Source of the DNA: Streptococcus mitis
Lineage (GTDB): Bacteria > Bacillota > Bacilli > Lactobacillales > Streptococcaceae
DNA: 55,292 bases
NCBI RefSeq assembly: GCF_000722695.1
Contig: NZ_JPFU01000014.1
Coordinates: 1 to 55,292 of the forward strand
Reading direction: 5' to 3'
A program made the position numbers and the translations under genes. The notes beneath the pieces are model-generated. The model was not told where the DNA came from. It made no database searches and saw only the letters and a program-made list of their open reading frames with translations. Positions 1-8,337 of this stretch are shown piece by piece. Positions within the stretch are counted from its first letter, which is position 1. Every line of letters begins with the position of its first letter.

Positions 1-15
1 CGACAGTAGTCGTAA

Positions 16-204
16 AAACAAAGATATAAAGTGTGCTTCTCAGATGCGGCTTATGCCTGCCGTTTGTTTTTTAACGGTTCCCTTTCTTCCCTCCAGTTGA
101 AAAACTACCTCAAGAAACACTTATCTATTATTCGACCGAATCGAAAATATCCAAGAAAGATAAAGGCCCAATCGGTAGTTGATTTCATCTATAGAGTAAC
201 ATAA
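16..204 (+). pseudogene. transposase C-terminal fragment
   Basis: An open frame without a start runs to a TAA at 202-204 and ends in the basic stretch IIRPNRKYPRKIKAQSV followed by VDFIYRVT. This looks like the C-terminus of an insertion-sequence transposase whose 5' part is missing or frameshifted, since stops occur in all frames just upstream. I cannot name the IS family. It lies outside the first rpsI-tail repeat (376-425), so it marks the flank beyond the rpsI island. Its function as a transposase fragment is an inference from the basic C-terminus and the context. Confidence 0.45.
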
Positions 205-334
205 ATCTCAAAAAATAGGGTGAAAAAACCTTTATTTGTCATGCAAAAAAATAGAAGATAGGATAGAGAATCACTTTGATAACCTCAATCACGCCTCCTA
301 TTCAAGTAGTTAGATCACTAACTTAATGACATTG

Positions 335-425
335 CCCGAAAGGTGCTCTCTGTAAGTATCGTAATTCTTTTGAATTAACGTTTACTAAATTGTGATGCTT
401 TACGAGCTTTCTTAAGACCTGGTTT
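335..425. repeat. att-like repeat 1 (rpsI tail copy) with flank
   Basis: Positions 376-425 are a copy of the 3' end of rpsI. Read on the minus strand it encodes [16 protein letters not shown] and a stop, but there is no rpsI body attached. The 41 bases before it (335-375) also match those before repeat 2, so 335-425 and 10000-10090 form a 91 bp direct repeat with two mismatches. It is read as the outermost attachment site of a stack of elements integrated at rpsI. Confidence 0.8.
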
Positions 426-816
426 GGAAAGTATGGGTTTCAGCCGGACTAAAAACAGCTTAATATCAAGGCTTTTCAGAACGATATCTACTGATTAATT
501 TCATAAAATATGAATCAATATATTCTAAATAGGGGAACAGCTTAGTTCAGTGAAAGTTAAATAATACATTTATAAACCTTATTCTATCAGCTTTCTTTAC
601 TATTTTAGAAATATAAGTAGAGAAAAAGGAAGAGCATAAAACAATAGCTAGATTTCAAAAAAATCTTAATCAAATACCCATTACAATGATATTGATGAAT
701 TAAATCAATATACTTTATAAATCTTGTACAGAAAAGTGTTGCCTTTTTAAATCATCACTACAATAGTTATGATCTAAGTTGTAATCATGTTTATTAAATA
801 TCTTCCCATTTCTGTT
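426..816. other. AT-rich non-coding stretch
   Basis: About 390 bases lie between the first att-like repeat and the next gene. I see no convincing open reading frame, RNA or repeat here. A short stretch just inside (gcttaatatcaa) also occurs just inside repeat 3 at about 12580, which hints that both are ends of related elements. Confidence 0.5.
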
Positions 817-1215
817 TTATAGTTTAGTCGGAATAATTGTAAGGTCACTATGATTATTTACAAAACTATATATTGGTACTCCAAAACTCTCTTCATACAT
901 ATTCTCACATAGAGTTTTTACAAGAAATTCTCCCCATTCACTAGATGGTTCCACAGCATTATCAGTCTGAGGAGTAAACCACATTTGAGGAATAAGTTCC
1001 ATTGTATCTAAATCGAATGCAAGCCCAACCATCATATCATAGAAATCAAAGGAATCACAAAAAGCACTCATACTACCACTATTTTTATCAATTCCTAATT
1101 CAGGTGGTATTTCTGTCGTCGCAATCATCATATGACCAGTGATTTTTCCATTTTCCTACTCAAACTGTTCATGTACCCCTTTCTCCCGGAGGATATCTTC
1201 CACTTTAAAAAACAT
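817..1215 (-). pseudogene. hypothetical protein gene with an internal stop
   Basis: On the minus strand an ATG at 1215 opens a frame that reads MFFKVEDILREKGVHEQFE, meets a TAG, and continues in the same frame as ENGKITGH and then a 104-residue stretch ending SFVNNHSDLTIIPTKL. The unbroken product would be about 132 residues, soluble and acidic. I do not recognise the family. The alternative is that translation starts at the internal ATG at 1131, giving a 104-residue protein, but no good ribosome site is seen there. It sits just downstream of the HExxH gene on the same strand and may have been its partner. Confidence 0.5.
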
Positions 1216-1271
1216 TTTTTGATATTGAAAAATAATCGTTGGTGATCATAATTCATACAAATATGGAAAAA

Positions 1272-2747
1272 TCAAGTATTTCTTAACCTCAAATATTCAT
1301 CATTCGCTTTATTAAGATTACTAAAAAATTTGTCGATCATTTTATCATCGGCATTCAATTGTCTATCCATAAAGTACAAATCAATAGATTCAAATGCTTT
1401 GCTTGACAAAGACATTAAGAAGTTCTTATTTGCAATTTGCTCTAGTCTACTTTTGACTAAATCAATTTGACTAGCTATCAATGGTTGAATTAACATAATT
1501 CTGTTCTTTTTTACTAACAAGAAATTCATATCATTATTCTTTACAATGTTATAATACCCATCTCTATATTCATCATTTATATATTTTAAGTTTTCACTAA
1601 TTGGACGAGTCATGAAAACAAACACATCATACTCTATTTGATTCAAAATTTCAAAGGGTAATTTAGAACTAGTCGTTACGGTTAAATCAAATTGTTTTAT
1701 CAATTGATTAAGCAGAAGCATAGCTGATAACATCCTATTTACATCTTGGATAATTACCATTTTCGTTTCATTAATTAGGTGAATGGCCCAAGATGTAAAA
1801 TAATTTTGAGTAATGATCTGAGCATATTTATAATTTCCCTTTTGACCTAGGACTTTATTTGCATCTAAAAATTTAATTGGGTTCAAAAATAAATTTTCTG
1901 TGGGTCTAAATATAGGTAAACTCGGGTAAGCCATCAAAACTTCATCCTTAAATATACTTTCATCTGTCTCAACTCCCGACTTGCTTATGAGAATCAACAT
2001 CTGTAATGAATATTTTTTACCAAATAATCTCTCAAAAATTTGATGATAAGCATCCAATGTATTATAGTCAGAAGGATCAGCAATTCTTAAAGTTTCATTT
2101 AGTGATTCTATATCAAGTGTAATGCAATTTCTTTGTGAATCATAGATTAGATTATTTAGAATTATTTGAAATCTCTTGTTAGGATTTAGCTGTTCATTTG
2201 TTGTCATATCTGAATCGATATCAGTAATTTTTTGCCATTTTTCGAAATTAAATTGTTTAATATCAATTGAAAAACTTAAAAAAAGAATCGTATCTATTAA
2301 TTCATGAAGTTTATCCGTATTTTTGGCAGCATTAATTTTTTTTATATGAAGAGTTCCAAGAACACCGTTTGAATTTTTCCTCATTGCATTAAAGTATTTG
2401 TAATATTTTTTATTGCTATCTCTGAAATTTGTTAGATAGTCATCATACTCACTTTCATCCAGTTTAGAAAGTTCATCAACTATTTCATTATAAGTTGCAG
2501 CTTGTTCTTGCATTTTGTCAAAATATTTCTGTAAATGATCGAATAATGGCTTACTTCTCCTTAATTCTGGATGATCTAAAAGCTTACTCCACATTCGATA
2601 AAAAGTCCCAAAAATGCTAAAGACAAAACTTTTATAATGAGTAAATTCATGTTTAATTATTGAAGTAGGTAACAAATTTTTAAAATTACCTTCTTCAATT
2701 TTAAAACCCTCTCTAAAGTTATAACTACCGTACTCTTTACTACTCAT
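1272..2747 (-). CDS. hypothetical protein with an N-terminal HExxH motif
   Basis: The product is 491 residues with no signal peptide or clear membrane segment. Residues 33-37 read HEFTH, the HExxH zinc-binding pattern of many metallopeptidases. The rest is rich in Leu, Ile, Asn and Lys, looks largely helical, and matches no family I recognise. The start is supported by GGAGAAATAGCC before the ATG. It lies on the minus strand upstream of a broken small gene (817-1215) and downstream of a membrane protein gene (3352-4587), all inside the first module of the rpsI island, so it is probably mobile-element cargo. The motif may be fortuitous: no third metal ligand can be assigned by eye. Confidence 0.6.
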   Translation of the reverse strand: MSSKEYGSYNFREGFKIEEGNFKNLLPTSIIKHEFTHYKSFVFSIFGTFYRMWSKLLDHPELRRSKPLFDHLQKYFDKMQEQAATYNEIVDELSKLDESEYDDYLTNFRDSNKKYYKYFNAMRKNSNGVLGTLHIKKINAAKNTDKLHELIDTILFLSFSIDIKQFNFEKWQKITDIDSDMTTNEQLNPNKRFQIILNNLIYDSQRNCITLDIESLNETLRIADPSDYNTLDAYHQIFERLFGKKYSLQMLILISKSGVETDESIFKDEVLMAYPSLPIFRPTENLFLNPIKFLDANKVLGQKGNYKYAQIITQNYFTSWAIHLINETKMVIIQDVNRMLSAMLLLNQLIKQFDLTVTTSSKLPFEILNQIEYDVFVFMTRPISENLKYINDEYRDGYYNIVKNNDMNFLLVKKNRIMLIQPLIASQIDLVKSRLEQIANKNFLMSLSSKAFESIDLYFMDRQLNADDKMIDKFFSNLNKANDEYLRLRNT

Positions 2748-3351
2748 GGCTATTTCTCCAAATATTCTATCAATTTAATGAATCATCTGCTTAAGTTATC
2801 AACACATATACAGCAATCTAATTTATATCTAAAAATTAGCACTATTGATTCAACCTCTTTAAACCACGGATAAGAATCATTTGATTAATGTTTTTTTAGG
2901 TGTGTCACATCAATTTCAGTCTTTTTTCAGTTATAGTATATAATAGAAAAAAACGAATGTCAAATATGCAGAAAGATACTATTTTGCTTTAAAAAGAATA
3001 TAGTGTCCATTTGCAGTGAATATACTATAAACTTTTCAAAAATCGTTATTTTCCCGAAAGTTTATTTTTCTATTATAATAGACATCTTCATGTTTTTCCA
3101 TTAGAATAGACACTACTTTGGTAAAATAAAAGTATCAAAAATAAAAAGGAGGCAAAGACTAAGAGAAGATTAATAGATATCCTACTACTTTCATTATTAT
3201 CTTTTATGTACTGATATAATATTTGTTTTGTAGTAGTACTTACTCTAGTATAAAATTCATTCAAAGAATAATACCTCCTTTAGTACGAAATAAGATACTA
3301 AACTAATTTGGTTAATTTTATTGTACAAAAAAAGTGGATATATTTGTCCAC
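2748..3351. other. intergenic stretch with decayed coding sequence
   Basis: About 600 bases lie between two minus-strand genes. The motif TTCCCGAAAG near 3052 is followed by several TATAAT-like boxes. At 3148 a strong ribosome site (AAAGGAGG) precedes a frame reading KRRLIDILLLSLLSFMY with no start codon, which looks like the remains of a small membrane protein or leader. No intact gene is supported. Confidence 0.4.
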
Positions 3352-3353
3352 TT
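3332..3353 (-). terminator. intrinsic terminator of the 429-residue membrane protein gene
   Basis: On the minus strand AAGTGGA and TCCACTT form a 7 bp stem with an 8-base loop, followed directly by a run of seven T. The stem begins within the stop codon of the gene ending at 3352. Confidence 0.75.
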
Positions 3354-4587
3354 AAGAAGAATAGCTTAGGTTTTCCATTGCTTTATTCAGAATATTTATC
3401 TGTTTCATTAATTTTTTTGTTTTAAACTTTTGATATTTTACTTGAGATTCTTTATCTAATATTTTATATAAACTAGTCGAAACATAGTAATCAAAAATAC
3501 TATCATTATCAAAACAAACATAAATATATTTTTCATGAGTAAGTTCAATATATCTAAATAATCTCGATAAATAGTATTTTTTATATTTGATTTTTCCTGA
3601 AGAATAGTTTCCCAAAACTTTGCTATATTCTACTATAAATAACTCATCATATTTATTAAAAATTCTAGTATTTATTGGAAGGGTATAAAAACTACCTTTT
3701 TGGAACATTTGATTTACAGCATACTTCGTGGCAATGTATATTAAAAATATTAGAATAAATTTAACAAGAATATAAATCACTCTATCTTGAGTTTCTACAT
3801 CATTAACTGCAAGTATATAAGTCTGCCTACAAAAATCTCTTAGTGCTTCTAAAATTTTATTTATTCTAAGAAGCTCTCTAGTCAATATAGAACTTAAATT
3901 AAAAGAGATTAAAAGAAAAATCATTTGTGATTTGACTTTAGAAAAAAATTTCTTTGTTTGATTGTCAGTTGCAATATCTTTATTTGCTAATATAGCAAAC
4001 TCGATTTGAAAATAAGCTATCGACTCACTACTAATCAACCAACTAATTAATCCAACATACAATGTTGATACTAAAAACGTACCAAAATCATCATAACTTA
4101 GTAAAGTGAAAATTAACCCCCACAGAAGTACATACCTGTATCTAAGAAAGACTTCAACTGCTAAAATTACACCAGCTAAAATTACTTCTATATATAAGAT
4201 TAATTCAAAAATCACCAAAACATACTTATTTAGAATAGCTAGAATAGCTATATTAGAAAAAAGAATAGAAATACATATGTTTAATCCTACATATACAAGA
4301 AATAATAATAACAATCTTTTTAAATACCAAGAAAAAATAGTATTCCGACATTCTTCCTTTATCTTTCCTTTTTCACCAATCACATTTTTTCGACGAAAAT
4401 ACTTTAAAAACACCGTGATACATAATATTTCATCAAAAATTATCAATATTGAGAAAGCAACCTGAAGGGAAACATTGTTTTGCACATAAAATCGTAATCC
4501 AATACTTATTAACAATAAAATTAATTGACTCAAACAAAAAATTATAAATCCATTATTTTTAAAATAAGATTTATGTAATTTTTTCAT
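3352..4587 (-). CDS. multi-pass membrane protein of unknown function
   Basis: I place the start at the ATG at 4587 because GGAAG lies 5 bases upstream. A longer frame to 4641 lacks such a site. The product is about 411 residues. The N-terminal two thirds hold about eight hydrophobic segments separated by short Lys-rich loops. The C-terminal ~110 residues are hydrophilic and rich in Tyr and Lys. I do not recognise the family. It has its own overlapping terminator and is probably accessory cargo. The very low GC of the gene sets it apart from the core genes in the right half of the window. Confidence 0.65.
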   Translation of the reverse strand: MKKLHKSYFKNNGFIIFCLSQLILLLISIGLRFYVQNNVSLQVAFSILIIFDEILCITVFLKYFRRKNVIGEKGKIKEECRNTIFSWYLKRLLLLFLVYVGLNICISILFSNIAILAILNKYVLVIFELILYIEVILAGVILAVEVFLRYRYVLLWGLIFTLLSYDDFGTFLVSTLYVGLISWLISSESIAYFQIEFAILANKDIATDNQTKKFFSKVKSQMIFLLISFNLSSILTRELLRINKILEALRDFCRQTYILAVNDVETQDRVIYILVKFILIFLIYIATKYAVNQMFQKGSFYTLPINTRIFNKYDELFIVEYSKVLGNYSSGKIKYKKYYLSRLFRYIELTHEKYIYVCFDNDSIFDYYVSTSLYKILDKESQVKYQKFKTKKLMKQINILNKAMENLSYSS

Positions 4588-4743
4588 ATTTTCTTCCTTA
4601 TCCTTTAACAATTTAAACACTCCACTTTCTCTTCGTATCAAAGAAAAATGATTTAATCATCTTCTGAAGTCTTTCATTCAATTTGTTTGATTCCTTTATT
4701 TAATTATTACTATCATAATTTAATTTCAAATCATCTGACTTAT

Positions 4744-5633
4744 TATAGTCATTTAGTTTTAAAAAAGCGCTCCAAACATTCAAAAATATTTGGGACTTCC
4801 CTTAATAAATCCGTCACTTTCTTTTTCAATATAGCCCAAGCTTGCTCAATAGGATTCAAATCTGGTGAATAAGGTGATAGAGGTAAGAAAAAGTGTTTAT
4901 CTTGAATGCAAAGTTCATCCAAAATGTTCTTGGGATGAAAACTAGCATTGTCCATGACAATGACATGAGGTGTCTTCAAAGCAGGCAGGAGTTGCGTTTT
5001 GAACCACTCCACAAAGAAGTCACTCGTCATGTTTTCCTTGTAAATCATGGGAACTATAAACTCTCCGTCTACTTGTCCTGCAATAATTGAAGTCCGCTCA
5101 AAACGCCGTCCGCTAATCTTTTCATAGACTTTCTCCCCTCTAGGAGCCCGTGCATAAGGACGATAGAGGTAGCGGTCGAATCCTGTTTCATCAATATATA
5201 CGACTGGTAAATCTTTTAGGCTATTCAAAATATCAAGAAACTCAGCAACTTTCTCTGGATTTTGTTCCTTAAAGCTAGTCGTCTTTTTTAAGTGACCTTA
5301 ATCTGCTTTAAAGCTGCCCATACTGAAGGGACAGCACAATCAAAATGTGCCGCAATTTCCCGTAAAAAAGCGTCTGGATGAGCCTCTACAAAGGCTTTCA
5401 ATTCCTCTAAAGGGATTTTCCGCTTTTTGACGACTCGCTTTTTCCGCTCTAAGTGTCCTTGTTCACGTCTTTCTTTTCCCAAGTGAAGAGAGTTCTGACG
5501 CCAACATCAAAAACTTTGGCTGCCTCGACATGGCTGTGTCCCTCTTTGATGTAATCTAATGCTCCTTGTTTAAAATCTGTACTATATGCCATAGCTTTAT
5601 TATAACATGCTCGTTTAAAACTAAGCAACTATA
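4744..5633. mobile_element. IS630-family insertion sequence, about 890 bp
   Basis: Near-perfect 20 bp terminal inverted repeats (tatagtcatttagttttaaa at 4744-4763 and its imperfect complement at 5614-5633, about 17 of 20 matching) bracket a transposase gene. Both ends abut TA, the usual target of IS630/Tc1-type elements. Insertion at the right end supplied the last codons and stop of the XRE regulator gene ending at 5621. Confidence 0.75.
4749..5592 (-). pseudogene. IS630-family transposase, frameshifted
   Basis: The coding sequence starts at the ATG at 5592 (MAYSTDFKQGALDYIKEG), shifts frame near 5480 into a helix-turn-helix and basic segment (GHLERKKRVVKKRKIPLEEL), and shifts again near 5285 at a run of A residues into the DDE catalytic half. 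That half shows VVYIDETGFDR, VIMDNASFHP and SPYSPDLNPIEQAW, the typical IS630 DDE pattern. Some IS630 relatives use programmed frameshifting, but a stop precedes the second A run and two shifts are needed, so this copy is probably dead. Confidence 0.75.
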
Positions 5634-5962
5634 AAATAATGCTTTCTCTCCTCCATAAATTCAATCAACTCTTTTTTGAAGATTTCTTTTTCTTCTTCGC
5701 TCAGTCCTTTTGACTTCATACGGAAAAGCAATTCAATATTATCTAGTTTATCTGATTTTCCTTCTAAGTTTCCAACTAGATAATCCACGGACGCATTTAA
5801 AACTTGTGCAATCTTAACAAGATTTTCTTGTGTTGGTTTTGTGACGCTACGCTCCCATGAAGCGTAAGCAGGTTGAGAAATTCCTAATTTTTCAGCAACT
5901 TCAACTTGAGTAAAGTTTGCTTGTTTTCTTAGATTTTTTAAACGTTCCGAAAAATCCATCAT
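5621..5962 (-). CDS. XRE-family transcriptional regulator (CI-like), 3' end altered by an IS
   Basis: The product is 113 residues. The first ~65 form a classic lambda-repressor-type helix-turn-helix (NLRKQANFTQVEVAEKLGIS and then PAYASWERSVTKPTQENL). The rest is a charged helical tail rich in Glu and Lys. The ribosome site AGAGGAAC precedes ATGATG. The IS630 terminal repeat begins at 5633, so the last residues (FIVA) and the stop come from the IS. The native protein may have been longer. A divergent sigma-A-type promoter (6004-6030) faces the other way, the usual layout of a repressor controlling an integrative element's genes. Confidence 0.7.
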   Translation of the reverse strand: MMDFSERLKNLRKQANFTQVEVAEKLGISQPAYASWERSVTKPTQENLVKIAQVLNASVDYLVGNLEGKSDKLDNIELLFRMKSKGLSEEEKEIFKKELIEFMEERKHYFIVA

Positions 5963-6003
5963 GTTCCTCTTAAAAATTTTTAAAGAATTTTTTCAAAAAC
6001 CTC

Positions 6004-6030
6004 TTGACAAATATAGCTATTGGTTATACT
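6004..6030 (+). promoter_or_regulatory. promoter divergent from the XRE regulator
   Basis: TTGACA (6004-6009) and TATACT (6025-6030) are 15 bases apart, with a TGG extension before the -10 box. The spacer contains the palindrome ATAGCTAT, a plausible repressor half-site arrangement. It would drive the small genes at 6515 and 6785. Confidence 0.55.
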
Positions 6031-6453
6031 GTTGTTAAAAATAATAATGCCTAATATTCAGCATCACGATTTTTGAAAATTAAATAAAAAGTGCGTCTGA
6101 CAACCAGAGGACTGATCGTCAGAACAACACATAAACTTCCTACCCTTATTGTAAATGTTTTGGAAAGAAAAATCAAATCTGTTTGATGGTTTAGGTGAAG
6201 ATTTAAAACATTTTTTGTGGACTTCCACGCATTTCGGACTTTCGCACTTTTCCGAATAGTAAAGTGAACTGGCTTCGCCAAAGGGCGTAAGAGAACCCAA
6301 TGGGTATGATAATGACTACCTATTGAGATTGGCTGGGAAAGCTATGGTAATTGATGCAAAGCACCTTGCTAAACGTTGCCACCGTGAAGGAGAGTGCCTT
6401 CAACCAAATAACTTTTCTTTACTGCTGTCTATCTACCTCGATAGACTCACTCT
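6031..6453 (+). other. untranslated leader with stem-loops
   Basis: More than 400 bases separate the promoter from the first likely gene. Open frames here are short and lack ribosome sites. Short inverted repeats are visible (CTGAC with GTCAG near 6096-6120, GGCTTCGCC near 6271). It may hold an origin (sso or oriT type) or a regulatory leader of an integrative element. I cannot assign it. Confidence 0.35.
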
Positions 6454-6490
6454 AAAGCTACTATGTATTCTTTTTCTTAGTAGCTTTTTT
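6454..6490 (+). terminator. strong intrinsic terminator inside a leader (possible attenuator)
   Basis: AAAGCTACTA and TAGTAGCTTT form a perfect 10 bp stem followed by a T run. It stands between the promoter at 6004 and a gene with an excellent ribosome site at 6502, so it either ends a leader transcript or works as an attenuator. Confidence 0.7.
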
Positions 6491-6514
6491 ACTTTTACAA
6501 TAAAGGAGGAAACT

Positions 6515-6700
6515 ATGATAAACTTTTTTCGCACTACATGTCAAAGACTTTACGATAATTACACATTTACTTATAGAATCTTCAGTTCATCTGATAAACT
6601 AATCGCACAACTATACACTCAAGCTTTGAATAACTTAGAGTCTTTAGCAAAGAAATCACTTGTTACAGGATTTTCTCATGCTGAAGTAGAATTTGTTTAA
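6515..6700 (+). CDS. small protein of an integrative-element fragment
   Basis: The product is 61 residues, starting MINFFRTTCQRLYDNYTFTY. AAAGGAGG lies 8 bases before the ATG, which supports real translation. I do not recognise the family. It follows the XRE regulator, divergent promoter and leader terminator and precedes a possible DUF961-type gene. That order is seen at the start of some Gram-positive integrative conjugative elements, so it is probably an accessory gene of such an element. A longer frame from 6323 has no ribosome site. Confidence 0.6.
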   Translation: MINFFRTTCQRLYDNYTFTYRIFSSSDKLIAQLYTQALNNLESLAKKSLVTGFSHAEVEFV

Positions 6701-6784
6701 ATGTAAACTCTCTACTCACTACTACTCAAGAGTGAAGCTACCAGCTTAACTCTTTTTATTTTACAATCAGAAAGGAAAAAACTT

Positions 6785-7081
6785 ATGATCCCAGAAACTT
6801 TAAAAATGAAACCAGAATTTATCGGTCTAACTTACTACGAAAAATTAGGAAACGCCCCTCGTTATGTCTTTGGTAAAGAAGGAAAGTACCAAAGACATAT
6901 TCTAAATAGTGAAACTCATGGTGCCTTCCACGTTATCACACCTGCTTCTACCACTGTCTTTCCAGAAGATGCTCTTGTTAAAGCAGTTAATCCTATTTTC
7001 TTATCAGATACTTCGCTGAATGGAAATTCTGTCGCACCTGCTCCCAACGTTTTTGCTGAGAAGCTAGTGAGCAAGAAATAA
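6785..7081 (+). CDS. small protein, possibly DUF961-like
   Basis: The product is 98 residues with ribosome site AGAAAGGAAA before the ATG. The pattern PAS, then D-x-x-V-x-x-x-NP(I/V) ([22 protein letters not shown]) resembles DUF961 proteins found near the start of Tn916-type conjugative elements, but the match is by eye and weak. It lies 84 bases after the 61-residue gene and just before a second IS630-type insertion, which seems to have cut off the rest of the element. Confidence 0.5.
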   Translation: MIPETLKMKPEFIGLTYYEKLGNAPRYVFGKEGKYQRHILNSETHGAFHVITPASTTVFPEDALVKAVNPIFLSDTSLNGNSVAPAPNVFAEKLVSKK

Positions 7082-7085
7082 CAAA

Positions 7086-8215
7086 ATAATACTAGCCTAA
7101 AATCAAAAACCATCTTATAATAGTAGTTATGAAACTTACAAACGAAGAAATACAGAAAATTGAAAAACTCCTGCGAGATTCATTGTACGCCAAATATCAT
7201 AAACGTCTACAGATTATTTATTTTCGCTCAAAAGGAAAGAGTTATAAGGAAATCATGGATCTGCTAGATTGCAATAAAACAACTGTTTGGAGGAATTTGA
7301 AAAAATACAAGGAGTTTGGTTTAGAAGCTCTTCTTCAAGAGACCCGTGGTGGACGTCATCGAGAATATCTGACTTACGAAGAAGAACAAGCATTTCTAAA
7401 ACGTCATATAGAAGCTGCTCAGGCTGGGGAATTTGTGACTGTCAATCAGTTATTCGAAGCCTATCAAAAAGAGATTGGTCGCACTTCTACACGTGATGGT
7501 TTTTATTATCTCTTGAAACGCCATGGTTGGCGAACGGTCACTCCCAGACCTGAACATCCCAAGAAGGCAGACGCTCAGACAATTGAGACGTCTAAAAATA
7601 AAATCTACATTCGAGACCTTAAGTAAGCGCTTTAAAGAGAAGGGGACTTATAACAAAGTACGTTTGATGTACCAAGATGAAGCTGGTTTCGGAAGAATTA
7701 GTAAGATGAGTTCTTGTTGGGCTCCTCAAGGAATCCGACCTAGCATTCCTAGTCATTATATACGAGAATATCGCTATTGTTATGGGGCAGTAGATGCTCA
7801 GACAGGAGATTCCTTTTTCCTCATTGCCGGAGGATGCAATACTGAGTGGACGAATGAATTTCTACGGCAAGTCTCACAAGCTTATCCAGATGACTATATG
7901 TTACTTGTAATGGATAATGCTATATGGCATAAATCAAGTACCTTGGAGATTCCAAGTAATATTGACTTGGCTTTTATCCCACCTTATACACCAGAAATGA
8001 ACCCTATTGAATAAGTCTGGAAAGAAATTCAAAAACGAGGTTTTAAAAATAAGGCTTTCCCAACATTGGAAGCTGTCATTGATAAGCTTCAAGAAGTTAT
8101 TCAAGGATTGGAAAAAAATGTTTTAAAGTCCACTGTCAGCAGACAATGGACAAGGTTGCTTTTTGAATATAATTGAGTATTAAATAGAAAAAGTGAACAA
8201 ATGTCTACTAGTAAT
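7086..8215. mobile_element. second IS630-family insertion sequence, decayed
   Basis: The element contains a frameshifted and nonsense-mutated transposase gene. Candidate terminal repeats are ataatactag at about 7086 and the related inverted ctactagtaatat near 8202, which match only in part, so the limits are approximate. It is a different IS630 subtype from the copy at 4744-5633, because the N-terminal domains differ. Confidence 0.55.
7129..8176 (+). pseudogene. IS630-family transposase with frameshift and internal stop
   Basis: The frame from the ATG at 7129 encodes the helix-turn-helix half (SYKEIMDLLDCNKTTVWRNL) and shifts near 7595 at A-rich sequence into the catalytic half (YQDEAGFGRI, VMDNAIWHKS, PPYTPEMNPIE). 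A TAA then replaces the expected Gln codon at 8012-8014. After it the frame resumes with VWKEIQKRGF and ends at a TGA at 8174-8176. The DDE residues are visible, but two independent lesions make the gene dead. Confidence 0.8.
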
Positions 8216-8245
8216 ATCAGAAACATCGTGAGTTTTCATCAAACT

Positions 8246-8286
8246 AAAAGGACTTAGCCCTGTACCATACAGAACTAAATCCTTTT
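8246..8286 (-). terminator. intrinsic terminator of dtpT
   Basis: AAAAGGATTTAG pairs with CTAAGTCCTTTT (one mismatch), and the inner CTGTATGGTACAG gives a second stem. It lies about 50 bases past the dtpT stop on the minus strand. Confidence 0.7.
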
Positions 8287-8337
8287 AATAAATAATTAAT
8301 CTAACTTTTAGAATCATACAGAAATTCCAGTTTTTCT

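Noticed and set aside
6064..6300. Two overlapping minus-strand frames upstream of the XRE regulator
   Set aside because: No ribosome sites, unusual composition, and the stretch lies where a leader or regulatory region is expected.
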